Shown: piece by piece, positions 49,083 to 61,711 of the stretch
How positions within the stretch are numbered: position 1 is the stretch's first letter
Layout: every line of letters starts with the position of its first letter
Origin: Linyphia triangularis
Lineage: Eukaryota > Arthropoda > Arachnida > Araneae > Linyphiidae
Reading direction: 5' to 3'
Length of the DNA stretch: 64,000 bases
Assembly: GCA_963978545.1 (NCBI GenBank)
Contig: OZ021721.1
Location: 34,149,348-34,213,347 of the forward strand
Translations under genes and position numbers: made by a program
Notes under the pieces: generated by a model
What the model was told of the DNA's origin: nothing
Databases searched by the model: none
The model's input: the letters and a program-made list of their open reading frames with translations, nothing else

Positions 49083-49206
49083 ACTGTTAAATGCTGCTTA
49101 CGGTCCGAGGTAGCGCCATTAAATCGTGCAACTAAGCACCAAATGTTGGTTGTAGCTAAATGGGAACCAATTTTTAGTATAGGGTGGATCCAAATTTTTA
49201 ACAGTG
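49083..49206. mobile_element. Mariner-like MITE, left arm deleted
   Basis: It keeps the first ~10 nt (ACTGTTAA), then joins directly to the centre (CGGTCCGAGGTAG) and the complete right arm ending ATTTTTAACAGTG, followed by TA. It appears to be an internal deletion of the 203-bp family. Confidence 0.75.
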
Positions 49207-49208
49207 TA

Positions 49209-52200
49209 GCCAGAGCCGGCCAGTATATGTAAACATTAGCAGATTAAAGTCCAATATCTATAGCGGATGATTTGAAATTGACCACCATTTACTTCAAAAT
49301 TAAAATAAAAAGTTAAAAGTTTATTTATTTGGAAGCAAGTGGTAGGCAAAACTTCATTGACATGTTTAAGAAAGTGAACAATTCTACTAAAATACAAATA
49401 GATACGTACGTTCAGAACACATAATTTCTTAGATGAAAAGTGATTCAGTAATTTAAGTTTATTAGGTTGTGTATGATGTCATAGTTTTAAGGCAATATCA
49501 TGAGCGGTTATGTGTGTAAATTACGAAGTACACCTTACCTTAGTTTTATCCAGAAATGAAGAATAACTACATTTTATGATCGAGCGATTGGCACATCGAA
49601 AAACTTAGTTCAAAATCTTGTTTATTTTTATTGGTAAATAACATTAAAATACATTGATATTGATTACCATTGAAAATATTTCAGGAGTCTGAGGTTTGCT
49701 CATTCACCTAAAAGTCTCGTGATAATAAGTGTAAAAATAGTTACATTTTAATAGATATTTGTAGGAAGAAACATATCACTTTCTTGTTGATTAAGTATAA
49801 GACTTACTAATAACGGTAGAAGAATCAATCGTGGCCAACGGTAAACAGGAAAGAAAGATCTTAAACGGTGACTAATCGTGTCTCAATGCTTTTTACGGAC
49901 TTTATTTAAGTCAAATTGTTCGTATTATTAAACTACCTTCTAACATTAACTCGAAATGTATTTTTCTGTATGTATTTGAGACGAGATTTCATATCATATT
50001 TGACGAGATGTTACGACCGGAAGAAATGGCCATATGAAGACAATTTACAATTCGTTAGGTCTATACTAAAAATTCTACAAATATGTCTCAAATTGTCATT
50101 GATACGATTAGAAGGTTACATTGAATTCAACCTGTAAAGCTTTAAAGTTAAACTGGAAAAGTAATTTCTTAGGAAATCTATGGAAAGTTCACATTTTGAC
50201 TATATCGGATTAGGGCTTGGATGAAAAAATTTTTAGTCAAGTATATCACCAAATTTTTCCACTTAGCTACATTTTTTATAAGAAATATCAAATTGAATTT
50301 TTTTTTTATCATATACTATCGAGAAAAACAAGGGAAGATTTCTGTCCCTTAATGTCGTCAAATTGTTCATGCTTGGTATCTCAATCTGATGCACCTTAAT
50401 ATAAACGTATGTAGAAGCTACTTTTTAGTAACAGAGAATGTTGCAATCCAACTTGTTTCTGAACTGGAAAAGAAACAATCCTAAATATCATTTTGATACT
50501 TGAAAACTTTGTAAGCGTTATATGTGGACTAGGGGCATTAAAACTTTTATATGTATTTTTTTGTATGATATAAATTCTTTTGTAGGTTTTTTTTTTTTTT
50601 TTTTTTTTTTTTGTCATCTTGATATTTTTTTAACTCTTTGACTACACATTTTTATAAATCACATTTCATCAATTTTCCCTAAATACTTCTAGAGGAGAAA
50701 TTTAATAATTCATGGGTGAGGACCTATAAACGATTGGGACGCTCAATCACCAAGGGGTGGAGTGTGTATATACCATTGTTATTTATCGATGGAAAATATC
50801 CATGGTATATTCCCATCTTAACTGGTAACCAACAACAAAGCAGTTACAAAACCTCACCCAAAATATGTTCATTGATAAAGGTGGCTACAAAGTTGCAAAA
50901 AAAAAAAATTTAATGATGAACTACTAAACTTATGTGGCTACATGATATAAGGTAGTAATTGAGTTTGAGCAAAATCTTCAATTATTATGACTAACCAAAA
51001 ATTGCCAGCCAATAAAGATGAAAAAGTAATACGAAATCAATTTTTATCTACTTTGTAAAGAAAACCCACCCAGTCGATCGAATTAACGCTTGCGTGATTT
51101 TGTTAACTGAAGTTTTAACATTTTGCAAACACTAAAATTCTCGGAAAATATTAAGAACCTTCCTGACAATTCATCATCAATGAACTTTCCTCATTTCAGA
51201 AAAGTAATAAAAGGAGTGGTATTTACAATAATCCATCCACTTTCCTGTCATCAAAATGGTATCTGCTGATCGCCAATCCTTCCTAGTTTGAGAACAACTA
51301 AATTATACGGTTGTTGTAGTAAACGACGAAGTTTTCGTGACCATCTCTTTTAGCAAACAATCAACTGTTCCCAGCTCATTTATCGATGGTATTGTGACGA
51401 TCATTGCGACAACTCCGAAGCAACCTTGATATTGACTTAGGCTAGTGTCATTCACCTCTTATAGGAAGTGCTTTCAACTTCTTTTATTGGGCATTTCTAA
51501 AAATGAAATATTTTATTCCAATCAATATTTCTTTTCGGATTTGAATAGACACAAAGTAGCAATACTTGTCCTTGGACCTGGGTTCGCATTTGAAAAAAAA
51601 AATTACTAAAAGTGTATTAGATTATATTTTTCAGCCCGTGTTCTCTCTTATTTTCTGTATATTTATGTGCACTGAAGCAAAAACACAACTCTAAAACGTA
51701 TGTAATCTTAATATTAACTTCAGTGATATGATAATAGAAGTAGTTATAGAAGAAATAAGTGTTCTCCGGACGAATAAAACCATCAAATTTAAACTAAAAA
51801 TATCAAATTAAAAAAAAAAAAAACTCTTTTAATAACAGCTCATAAATTAAAAGTAAAAAAAAAATATCTTTTGCTATTTTTAAATATGTGATTAATATAT
51901 TTTTGTAACTGTTAAAGATAAAATTATGAATCCCTTTTTATTTTTAAACCTCATGTGAGTGCCCCTGACTTTTATTTTTGTTCAGTTAAAAACACATATT
52001 CAACGTATATAAATAGCATAGTTGCAAAGAGAACTAAATATTTTTTTTTATTTTGTAGTGCCTTTTCAAAACACTTTTTTTCGTGTAATTATTATATATT
52101 TTTTTTATTACTTTTGAGTGCAGTTATTAAAAGTATGTTTTTATTAAAAACTTTTCATTTATTTTCTACTTTAGTCCATTTATTGAAACCATGTTTTTTT

Positions 52201-52959
52201 TTTGTTTTTTTTTTAATGTTTTTTGTATTTGTTTTATTTTTTAGTTTTCAGCATCGAAATCCTTAACATCGAATACCAACTCAATTGTTTTCTAAATGTT
52301 ATGCACTACAAAACATTCTGAAATGCATATTGATCGGACTGCACTGTTTTTTGTTCTCTACTTTGGGTTTTCACTATTAGGAATTAAAAAAAAAATACCA
52401 TTAATCTTCATATGAACGTAACTGAAATCTTAGCTAGGATTAATATCGTTGTATTATCGTAGATTTACTATAGAAAATCTTACTGTAGAATTAGCTCACA
52501 ATTTTCAAGGAATTCTGTAACCCTCCGGCTCTTAAAATCCTAAGTAACTCATCCTAAGAATAAACTTATTTAGAAATAAATGGCGATAAAATTGTGCTTC
52601 GTTTGAGTAAATCTATTATAAACTTATTGGGTAATCTCAAACCCTATAGAAATAAGTAAAACGCGACGAAACATAGAGAAATGAGTAGGATGAACTGGTA
52701 ACTCTATCCACAAATATCAACTTAAAATCAGCATCCACAGCGCTCCCTAGCATCTTCTCAGTCGAAATACTGAACAATTTGAATGTGCAATAGGAGTACT
52801 CTAACAACGTTTCACAGTCTCTGTTGCATCGAGTTTTTGTTGACGTTCGTTGTTCTTCCGTCTCCGATTGAGGTAGATATCACCATTCGCTGCAAACTTT
52901 TTAAGAGCGCTGTTAAAACGCTTTTTGCCTTTGCTTTTGATATGTTTTGTAGGAAAAAC
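49209..52959. other. AT-rich non-coding sequence
   Basis: It includes a T26 run at 50587-50612. Several 60-100 codon frames, many poly-F or poly-K across T/A runs, are not supported as genes. Confidence 0.4.
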
Positions 52960-53064
52960 ATGACTTCATCTCGTCCAATGGGAAGAGAAAAAATTGATGA
53001 GGAAAATAGTGAATTTAAGAAAATATGGACCGAATTGTATGCGTTTATTCTAAGCAAAAACTGA
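52960..53064 (+). pseudogene. Possible hAT transposase N-terminal remnant
   Basis: ATG at 52960 opens a short frame reading MTSSRPMGREKIDEENSEFK, then KIWTELYAFILSKN and TGA. The K[VI]D.E...F...WTE.Y.FI pattern is the one I remember immediately before the zinc finger in GTF2IRD2/ZBED-like hAT proteins. In those proteins the next residues are KPVCLIC; here the frame stops, and no zinc-binding residues follow in any frame. Neither terminal inverted repeats nor the rest of the protein were found. It could be chance resemblance. Confidence 0.35.
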
Positions 53065-53067
53065 TTG

Positions 53068-53705
53068 CCGAAATATCCCATCTGACATGAATTTTATACC
53101 ATAAAAATTGCATAAAATTGTTTGTAGTTAAAAGTTCATATTCACACAGATTATATTTATTTTGAGGCTCTGAAAGTTTTGCAATTCTGAGTTTTGGATG
53201 TTTGGTTCTTAGCAGAAATGTCTGCCGACCTCATATCTAGTGTATAGTATAGCATATATGCTACACAACTTGGGAATAAAATTTGAGAAATGATAAATAT
53301 ATTTAATTGCAATTTTAAATTGCAATGAATGATATCATTCATTCAAAAAAGTATTTTTATTAATATACTTTTTATAATAAATATCAATTACATGACCGCT
53401 AATTGCATCAGAAAGAAAAAAAATCATGCACTAGAGGATAAATCGATGCATTTCAATAATGCTAAATATATAAATCACTGTAACGAGCCATTAAAAACTT
53501 AATTTAGTGCAGGATAATTTTTTTACTTAAATGTTACTTCACATGTTTTTTTTTTTTTAAATACATGTATTTCTTAATTAAAGTAAGGTTATGTATTTTC
53601 AATTTTTCAAAAATATTGTATTATATGACTTTTGTAAAACACTGTTTTGTAATTCGTATTTAAAACAAGGTGAATACAAGTATCTTCCTGAGTAACTCTA
53701 GCAAC
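53068..53705. other. AT-rich non-coding sequence
   Basis: Nothing was recognised. Confidence 0.4.
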
Positions 53706-53707
53706 TA

Positions 53708-54235
53708 CAGCGTGGTCATGAAAAAAACTTTGCCGATATATGGACCTCTAGCTTACGTGCCGTTCTACAGATCGAGATGAGATTTCAGGTAGATAGTTAT
53801 TCAGAGGTATGAGCTCGGGATTCTGTGAATGGCAAAGCCTACTTTTTTCCGTCGCAAAATATTCAGCGTGTGCGAAAACCCTAAAGAGCGTATGAATGGT
53901 ATGTGTATCACAAAAAAAAAAAAAAAAAAAAAAAAAAAAACGGACGAAAAACAGCTCTGCGAATGGCCTACGAAAACACGATCGGGGCTCACTGAGGAAA
54001 TTTGTATATGATAGAGGCAAAAAAAATCAATCATTGATGACATCCCAGATTGGGCATAAGAAAACTTTAATTTGGATAACGCATTTTCCACATGTGTACC
54101 ATAAATGGCAATTTTATTGGTTTTCTACGCTGAATATCTGGCGTGCATATCGCGTCTATTTTTTGTGATACACGTACCGTTTCAACGCTCTTTAGGGTTA
54201 TCGCATGCGCTGAGAATTTAGAAACTGGAAAAAGT
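53708..54235. mobile_element. Foldback element, copy 2 of the GGTCAT family
   Basis: It starts CAGCGTGGTCATG after TA and follows the left arm of the 61-kb foldback (GATCGAGATGAGATTTCAGG, ATTCAGAGGTATGAGCTC, CGTCGCAAAAT.TTCAG, CCTAAAGAGCG). The right arm begins at about 54160 (GATACACGTACCGTTTCAAC) and is cut off near 54235. A 29-nt A run at 53912-53940 lies at the inner end of the left arm. Confidence 0.65.
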
Positions 54236-54486
54236 GGGCAGTAAATGATGTAAAAGGGAAATGATATCTTTCAGCTCATTAATAGAAACTTCACATAAAT
54301 ATCTTAGCTCTTCAGGTTCAGCTCTATTATTCACATTTTTATTTAGTTAACCATACATACATACATCGGTTAATGTAAATTAAACCAGAGTGCATCACAC
54401 TTCAATGTTCTGTACTACAAATGGGAAAGAATAAAAAAAAAATATTGACACTCTTTCCGGTAAATCCCTTGGTATATCTTCAGTTC

Positions 54487-54769
54487 ATTGGGCGCAGCCA
54501 GGGAAATGCAAAGGGATGCACTTGCATGCCCCTGCCTGCATATTAAAAATTATAAATTTTGTGGAGAAAAGTTGTATGATTCACTGGAAATAAATGTATG
54601 GTATAGGTTTTAAAATATTCAATGGATAAGAAATTTAATACATTACTTTTCATTCAATTTCATTAAGATGGACAATTGAAAAATCAAGTTTAAAACAAAA
54701 AATTAACCGCTTTGTTCTCCCTTAGGGGACATCTGTACCACAATGAAAATAATTCTGCCGGAGTCCATG
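54487..54769 (+). repeat. CATGG-ended MITE family, fullest copy
   Basis: It runs from CATTGGGCGCAGCCAGGG to GCCGGAGTCCATG, with the family hairpin (GATGCACTTGCATGCCCCTG) near the left end. It is about 283 bp and non-coding. Relatives lie at 12.3, 14.2, 40.6 and 43.2 kb. Confidence 0.6.
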
Positions 54770-54846
54770 CTTCAGCTTGTGGTATGCTAAATTATTTTTG
54801 TATAAACAAGAAAGTCATTGTTAAACAGAAATTGCACTTATTTATA

Positions 54847-55049
54847 CACTGTTAAAAAATTTGTCCCACCTTGCACCAAAAATTGGTTCTCATTTAGCTG
54901 CAACCAACATTTGGTGCTTAATTTCTCAATTTAATGGTGCTTTCGGTCCGAGGTAGTGCCATTAAATCGTGAAACTATGCACCAAATGTTGGTTGCAGTT
55001 AAATGGGAACCAATTTTTGGTGCAAGGTGGATAAAAAATTTTAACAGTG
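54847..55049. mobile_element. Mariner-like MITE, intact copy
   Basis: CACTGTTAAAAAATTTG... and ...AAATTTTAACAGTG are flanked by TA on both sides (54845-54846, 55050-55051). The two ~90-bp arms are inverted copies around a CTTTCGGTCCGAGG centre. It is 203 bp and non-coding. Confidence 0.88.
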
Positions 55050-55051
55050 TA

Positions 55052-55823
55052 GTATAAAACATTGATGATTTTGCCATTTTCTGATCCATGACTTCTATAA
55101 TGGACAGAAAAAAAATTCACCAAGTAGTGTTTGAATATAATACTAGGATTTTGATAAATAGGCTTTAATTTCGTAACATTCAGAATTAGCATTACGAGGT
55201 CTCACACCTTAAGAACAAATAAGATCTTTTGAAAGTTAGACTCCTCAGAATGTGCTGGTATTATGATCATTGGAATGGGTCCTCAAAACAATATATTTAG
55301 AAGCATGAGTAAGCAGGGAAATTTTTTTTACACCGCACGTGGTGTTTATGCCTGCAGATCATTCCTGATATTTCTTTACATAATTTTTTTTCTGGTGCCA
55401 TACAAAAAAAATCCGATTTTCTTACTGAAAGATAACTGTTTGGACGATTTTATTGCTGCGGCAATGTCGCGATGTCTTGGAAACGCAGTAGAAAGGACAC
55501 TTATCATCTATCGATCATTGTTAACCAGATGATTGCCACCAATTATTTAAATGATCGATTTATAATTATTATCGCTGAATACTGTATTTCCAGCATATCA
55601 AGTTTCAAGTCAGAAATGTCAGTGGTTAGAGATTAAGTCCTAAAAAGCGCCGGAAATAAGGCAACGAACTGAAAAATGTATGCTAAATCTCTATCGGAAA
55701 TCATCAAAAATGTTATTAATTAGAATGCCACGGCCCCTCCCCACAAATACCTTCATTGGCTCAGTCACAGATTGAGGTTAGTTTGAATGCAATAGGGCAG
55801 TCGTAATGATTATAACTTTGAAG
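55052..55823. other. Non-coding sequence
   Basis: An 89-codon frame at 55263-55532 is not recognisable. Nothing else was seen. Confidence 0.4.
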
Positions 55824-55825
55824 TA

Positions 55826-57370
55826 CACTCATGTCCATAAATTAAGGATAATTCAATTTTTCCCTAATAACTTCTCAGTGGAGTAGCGTAGACACTTGAA
55901 ATTCACTTCAAAGAGACATCTTTATGCAACATAATGATAATTTAAATAACTCAGTCGCAAATTGAAATGCAAAGTGTACAGGGGGCATATGCAAAAGAAT
56001 GGAGTACCATTACTGTGCAGTTGTACAGATGCATTTACATTAAAAATCACTCAACTCATGGAGTGGACTTCTACTGTGAGATATGATCTCCCCTGTCATC
56101 AATGTTTACTTAGCACTGTATTCTCATACTTAACATGAGTTACTTGATGAATTGTAGTGGCTAAATTGCTCGCCCCACCTTTTGAACTGTTTGTAAGTGA
56201 TGGAAAGTTCCTAATACATCAAGTCTTAACACAATTCATATCGTAGAAGCGTCCCACACATGCTTGAAGAAATTTGGATTAGAGGAGTGACCTAGCTTAC
56301 TTATAGGGGCGATATTCATATTTTTTTAATCGCTTATCCAAGGCAAAAGTGGAATAAAATTTGCCTTAAGTATCAATAAATACGATTTAGAAACCGATAT
56401 ATCACCACTAAAAACTTGTCTAGATCAAGTTAATATAATTACAGGGAAAAAGTGGAACTTAATTATCTTTTGGTCTCTTGGGGAGCTTATGTAACCAAGT
56501 CAAAATACTGCCCCCAAAGACCAAATCTTTTTAACATCAGATACTATTTACTGAAAATAATTTTTTCAGTCTCATGAGTAATATTGGACATCAGAGGATC
56601 TGTAGAAAGGTGGGAACTTGATATTTCATGGTAAATGCCAGTTCAAGCTAAGGATTTGGTGGGAAAAGAGTTTTGGTCTTTATATTCAATTTGTTGAATT
56701 TGTTTAATAAGCTCCCCGAGAGCGCACAAAATAATTAAATTCCACTTTTTTACTGTAATTACGTTAACTTGATTTAGACACGTCTTTAATTGTGAAATAT
56801 CTGTTTCAAAATCGCGTTTATTGATAGTTATGGTTTATTTTATTCCACTTTTGCTTTGGATAAAGGATTAAAAATATAAGTATCGCCCCTATAAGTAAGC
56901 CAGATCACTCCTCTACTCCAAATTCCATCAAACATGTGTGGGACGCTTCTACGATATTCATTGTGTAAAGATTTAATGCATTGGGAACTTTCCCTCACTT
57001 GCAAACATTTCAAAAGGAGGGACGAGCAATTTAGGCGCTAGAATTCATCAAGTAACTCATGTTAAGTATGAGAATACTGTGCCAAGTAAATATTGATGAC
57101 AGGGAAGATCATATCTCACACTAAAAGTCAACTCCTTGTGTTGAGTGATTTTTAATGTAAATGCATCTGTACAACTGCCCACTAATGGTACTCCATTCTT
57201 TTGCATATGCCCCGCTGTACACTTTGCATTTCATTCTGCGACTGAGTTGTTTTAATTATCGTTTTGTTGTATAAAGATGTGTCTTTGAAGTAAATTTCAA
57301 TTGTCTATGCTACTCCACTGAGAAGTTATTAGGGAAAAACTGAATTATCCTTTATTTATGGACATGAGTG
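55826..57370. mobile_element. Giant foldback (palindromic) mariner-like element
   Basis: The left end is CACTCATGTCCATAAATTAA and the inverted right end is CACTCATGTCCATAAATAAA. TA flanks both sides (55824-55825, 57371-57372). The left arm reads outward to inward in the same order as the inverted right arm for about 700 bp. Landmarks include TTCTCAGTGGAGTAGC, GTGTACAG.GGGCATATGCAA, GTAGAAGCGTCCCACACATG, ACTTATAGGGGCGAT and GGGGAGCTTAT. A loop of about 115 bp lies around 56540-56655. The arms differ by scattered substitutions, estimated by eye at roughly 10-15%. There is no coding frame of note. The TA duplication and terminal sequence suggest a Tc1/mariner origin. Confidence 0.88.
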
Positions 57371-57372
57371 TA

Positions 57373-58570
57373 GTTCGAGTGATCGTTTTCGATCGCAAAA
57401 GCCCAGGGCCTAATTTTCTCAGGGACAATAGGGACATCTGCCCACATTCTTTATAAACCTGTTTTATAGTTATTGATATAAGTTCTTGAAAAATATTTAT
57501 TCTAAAATCATTTAAATTGCGACGGTTTGAAATCATTCTTTGCATCTAAAAATGGAATTGAAAGATGTTTGTAAATGGAATTGAAAGATGTTTGTACAAT
57601 TTAAATTGCCTTATTAGTTTGGGTCAATGACTAAAATTTATCTAGATATATATTTCTTATTTTCGTTTTGTGTTCAGGATTCGTTTTACTTACAAATCTG
57701 TTTAGTGCAATATGCGTTTGAGGAGGAAAACTCTTACGCTTTTCAAGATTATGCGTTCCTGCTTCGAAGGACGTTCATTACTTATTCAATGACCTAAGAA
57801 GGCGTCGTGGCTTAATACACTTTACAACGTTTTTTAAAGCAATTCGAAAAAAATGATTGCTTTTGGTGTCAAATTTGATGCAGTAATGTTGAGCGGAATG
57901 GAATGATAGAATCCATAAATTGAATATTTTTCCATTTCCCCTTGAAAGTTTTCTTTGGGAATAGAAAGTAATTATTTCTATAGATACAAAGAATATTCAT
58001 TCCAATTTGCTGCAAATTTATTTAAAAAACTTTAGGAAAGTCTATATTTGAATCAGATCTTCCCGAGTCCGAGAAATTGCAAATTCATACTTTCACTCCG
58101 ATTTAACTCTGGAAGTAATGATATTCTCAATTAGTTTATATTTTATGGTGTCAGAACCCAGGAAACATTTGAGTTAAATTTGGTGTGGAAATGTTGAATT
58201 GTGAAAGAGAGCTAAATATTTTTATATTTGGGATTTTCTCCTTCTTTTTGCTAAGGGATGCAGATTCCGAAAATTCTACAGTATAATTTCTAGGATGGGG
58301 TGAAACTTTTTTCTAATTAACCCTGCAATAGATGCGTCGGGTCTATCAGATCAAGGTTCAATGCGTTTGAGACTCCTAAATTACATAAAACTTTCCTATC
58401 AGTGACTAAAGAATGTTTCCTTTGAATTATTTAATATCTTATCTTACAAAAATTTTTAATAAGCTTCAACTTAATTTTTTTAATCCAATTCTCTATTTTT
58501 TACATGAAAATTTTCAGACCCACCATATTCCAATACCTCAGTTGACATTTAATATATTGATTATATCCTA
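57373..58570. repeat. Dispersed repeat and short tandem duplications
   Basis: AAATGGAATTGAAAGATGTT occurs twice in tandem at about 57550-57596. The stretch 57865-57950 matches the sequence flanking the hAT insertion at 37977-38060, and a more diverged related block recurs at about 58150-58250. No gene was found. Confidence 0.5.
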
Positions 58571-58580
58571 CTACAGGATG

Positions 58581-58757
58581 TTGGTTGTTTTCAGATTATC
58601 TGGCGCCATCAGCAACACGAGGGCTATAATGCGCCGAAACATTCGTCATTAGACAAGCCAACATACATTTACAAACATCCATGCCTTACACGGGATTCGA
58701 ACCCGCAACCTCTCGGTCTAGAGGCTAGTATGCTAACCACTATACCGTTTGGTCGAC
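58581..58757 (-). mobile_element. tRNA-derived SINE, family A, copy 4
   Basis: It has the same architecture as copy 1; the B box in minus sense is GGGTTCGAATCCC. A perfect 11-bp target duplication, ACTACAGGATG, lies at 58570-58580 and 58758-58768. Length is 177 bp. Confidence 0.9.
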
Positions 58758-58768
58758 ACTACAGGATG

Positions 58769-59125
58769 TAATTAATAAATCCTAGAAATTTTATTAATAT
58801 ACGTTCAGTCTTTTCAGTTTGGCCTAGTAAATAACGAACGATAATCTATTTTTACATTCGCTTTAGTTAGATATGGAATTAATTGAAGATTATTTAATGA
58901 AAACTTTTAAACGTGGCTTAGGAAAAAACAATAAACATCCACACATTTAAACAACTAGAGTATCTGAAATTTTATTCAAACAAGTTAAGTTTGTTCTATT
59001 TTCTTAATTAAATGTAGCAAAAAGCGGAACTGTACCGCGCTATTTTTACAGAGTAATTGCAACTTCGATGTAATTGGGCAAGACCCTGCCAACGCTTGTG
59101 TTGCAAAGGCATTTAAATCAATTTC
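58769..59125. other. AT-rich non-coding sequence
   Basis: CGTTCAGTCTTTTCAG near 58800 resembles the retroelement-like text at 47.1 kb, but no element could be delimited. Confidence 0.35.
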
Positions 59126-60395
59126 GACTTCCAAAAAAGTGCTATTTTGACAAAAACCTTAATGGTAGGTCGCATGGCCACCATCAGCAACCCGAATACC
59201 AAATTTGAACATCGTAGGTCAATGTGTTCGGGAGTTACGCTGATTACAGACATACATACATACACACAGACAGACATTTTTTCTATATCACTTTTTTGAA
59301 ATCAGGATGTTCCAAAACGTGGAGAAATGCAAAAAAAAAAAAATCTAAAATTTTTTCCGACCGAATGCTATACTTTCATTACCCTATGTATAATACACAT
59401 GGCTAAATCAAGGTGGTTCTTGAGATGACTCTTTTTCGCATATTCTGTTTGACCAAACCAGCAAGAGGACGACTAATAGTTCGCTTCATCAAGAGAAGTG
59501 CAGAAAAAATGGAAGACATCCTCCGTGTATCGAGATATGAAGAGGGATTGCTTACTATCTGCCTCCTAGGAGAAAGGAACTGGTGAAATATTCAATTCTC
59601 ATAATTTGCAGTCAAATTTCTTTCAATAATGCAATCTTCTGGAGACACACTAACATCTAAACTTTTTATTATTATTATTATTATTGTATTTTCAAATAAT
59701 AAAAACATGTCACACGTCCCAGTTGGTATATTATAACTCACAGTCTATGAGAATTGGGATACAATAAGCAAACCTTAGGAATTAGATTAAAATCTACTCA
59801 ACTGCTTTAGATGCTTAGTAGCAAACACAACCACAAACTTTTAATTTTATATATTAATACGAATTGGAACACAATTAGCAAACCTTTGAAATTTAATTAA
59901 AAAATTTTCAGCTATTTTAGAGAGAGATGTTTAGTAACAAACCAGGAAACTTACACTAGCCTACATATATGTATGGATTATGAGGGGAAAATTTTATTTA
60001 TCATTGGAAAGTAAAATTTGTTCCCTTTTGTCAAGGTTCCACATAAATCTCTCAAAGCTCTACAAAGGTTACACGCGTGTAATAAAAATCCTCAAAATAC
60101 AAAAATGAAAAATCCTCAAATGTCAGTAAAAAAAAAAAAACATTTTCGATTTTCTTGTATTTCTCCACGTTTTGGAACATTCTGACTTTAAAAAAAAAAG
60201 TGGTCAATAAAAAATGTCTGTCCGTGTGTCTGTGTGTATGTGGTCAGCATAACTCTTGAACGAATTGACCAACAAAGTTAAATTTTGGTGTACTGTTTGT
60301 GGCCCATGAAACCTGTCATTAAGGTTCTGCCATTGAAAAAAATTCATGTTCGTCAACAAATGCTTTAACAGTTTAAAATGTTAAAAAACGAATGT
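59126..60395. mobile_element. Inverted repeat pair with ~800-bp spacer
   Basis: The arm at 59126-59345 and the inverted arm at 60150-60395 share CCTTAATG, GTCAAT.[C/T]GTTC, GTTA.GCTGA, CATACACACAGACA..., GACAGACATTTTTT and TGTTCCAAAACGTGGAGAAA in order. Each arm is about 220-245 bp. The spacer is AT-rich, has an (ATT)n run at 59666-59685 and no coding frame. It could be one large foldback element or two independent insertions of one family. Confidence 0.6.
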
Positions 60396-60994
60396 CTCTA
60401 ACATAGAGTTCTCTTCCCTTGAGCATCGCTCATCAACGACCGTTTTTCTCCGCTTCTCTGTTGCACTAACAAGAAAGGATAATGTAAAAATTATCGAAAA
60501 GTATATCACCAAATTCAACATGATTTTTTTTTTTTTTTTTTGCCCATGTAAGAATTATTGTAAAAAATATCGTCAAACTTGCAATTTTTTTTCACAAACG
60601 AATAAAAATATGAAAATGGTAATAACACTTTTTCACTTCAAACTTAAATATAGTGACCTGTATTTTAGAGTAATTGAAAGTTATGCGATGTTCCACACCT
60701 CTAGTTTTTTTGCGAGTGACTAATTATCAAAGGATTTACCATTACAAATTTCTGATAACATATTATTAACTATCTTGAGTTGAATATACAAACATAAAAT
60801 TTCCATGTTTTCCATAAAATTTTCAAATATAAAATTGCATCTGCAGTAACTATTAAAAATTTGAACTGAGTGTTGAAGCAGTAACTTAATGCATGGAACA
60901 CATGCAAGGAACCATTGTGAGACTTGTTTTACGTATTTACCTAGTTTCGTACACTATGGGCGTGGGGCACATCCGAGTTATACTTGTGACTGCA
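60396..60994. other. AT-rich non-coding sequence
   Basis: It contains a T run at about 60524-60541; nothing else was recognised. Confidence 0.4.
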
Positions 60995-61711
60995 TACAGA
61001 AACTTTGCGGACCTCTAGCTTCCGTTTCAACAGATCGAGATGAGATTTCAGGTATTGTTATTCAGAGGTATGAGCTCATGATTCGGTGAATGGCACTCAC
61101 GGTTACGGTTATAGTTACAGAAAATCAAAATTTTCGAATGGCAATACCAACTTTTTCCTGTCGCAAAATGCTCAGCCCATGAGAAAATCCTAAAGAGCGT
61201 TGGAACGGTACGTGTATCACAAAAAAAATTTCCTTATGCACGAGGGAAATTTTCATATGACAGAGGCCAAAGTTTATATGACTGCCATCACAAACAATTT
61301 TATCGGTTTGCTACGCTGAATATCTGGCGTGCGGCGTTCTGTGATTGGAGTCTTGACTCTGTCAAGTGCAAATTTCCTCCGAGTGTCCCGATCGTGTTTC
61401 TGTTGGCCGTTCTCAGAGCTATTTTTTGTGCCTGCATAACGCGTCCATTTTTGTTGATACACGTACCGTTCCAACATTCTTTAGGGTTTTCGCATGTGGT
61501 GAGCATTCTGCGACAGGAAAAAATTTGTGTTGCCATTCGAAAATTTCGAGTATCTGTAACTATAACCGTAATCCTGAGCGCCATTTTGTTGCCTTCACAG
61601 AGTCTAGAGCTCATACCTCTGAATAACTATACTGAAATCTCATCTTGATCTGTTGAACAGAACGGCCGCTAGTGGTCCATACATCGGCATAGTTTATTTA
61701 TGACCACCCTG
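60995..61711. mobile_element. Foldback element of the GGTCAT family, copy 1
   Basis: The right end is TATTTATGACCACCCTG followed by TA. The inverted right arm matches the left arm over about 210-250 bp: GAGATGAGATTTCAG, TTATTCAGAGGTATGAGCTC, GGTTATAGTTACAGA, TTTTCGAATGGCAA.AC, TTGGAACGGTACGTGTATCA. A unique interior of about 230 bp separates them. The left terminus has lost the CAGGGTGGTCA end. Confidence 0.75.

Noticed and set aside
53748..54168. Four overlapping 60-96 codon frames on both strands
   Set aside because: They run through an A29 tract inside a foldback element and encode poly-K or poly-F.
61274..61648. Frames of 67-104 codons on both strands
   Set aside because: They lie in the inverted-repeat foldback at 61 kb, with mirrored frames on opposite strands and no recognisable protein.
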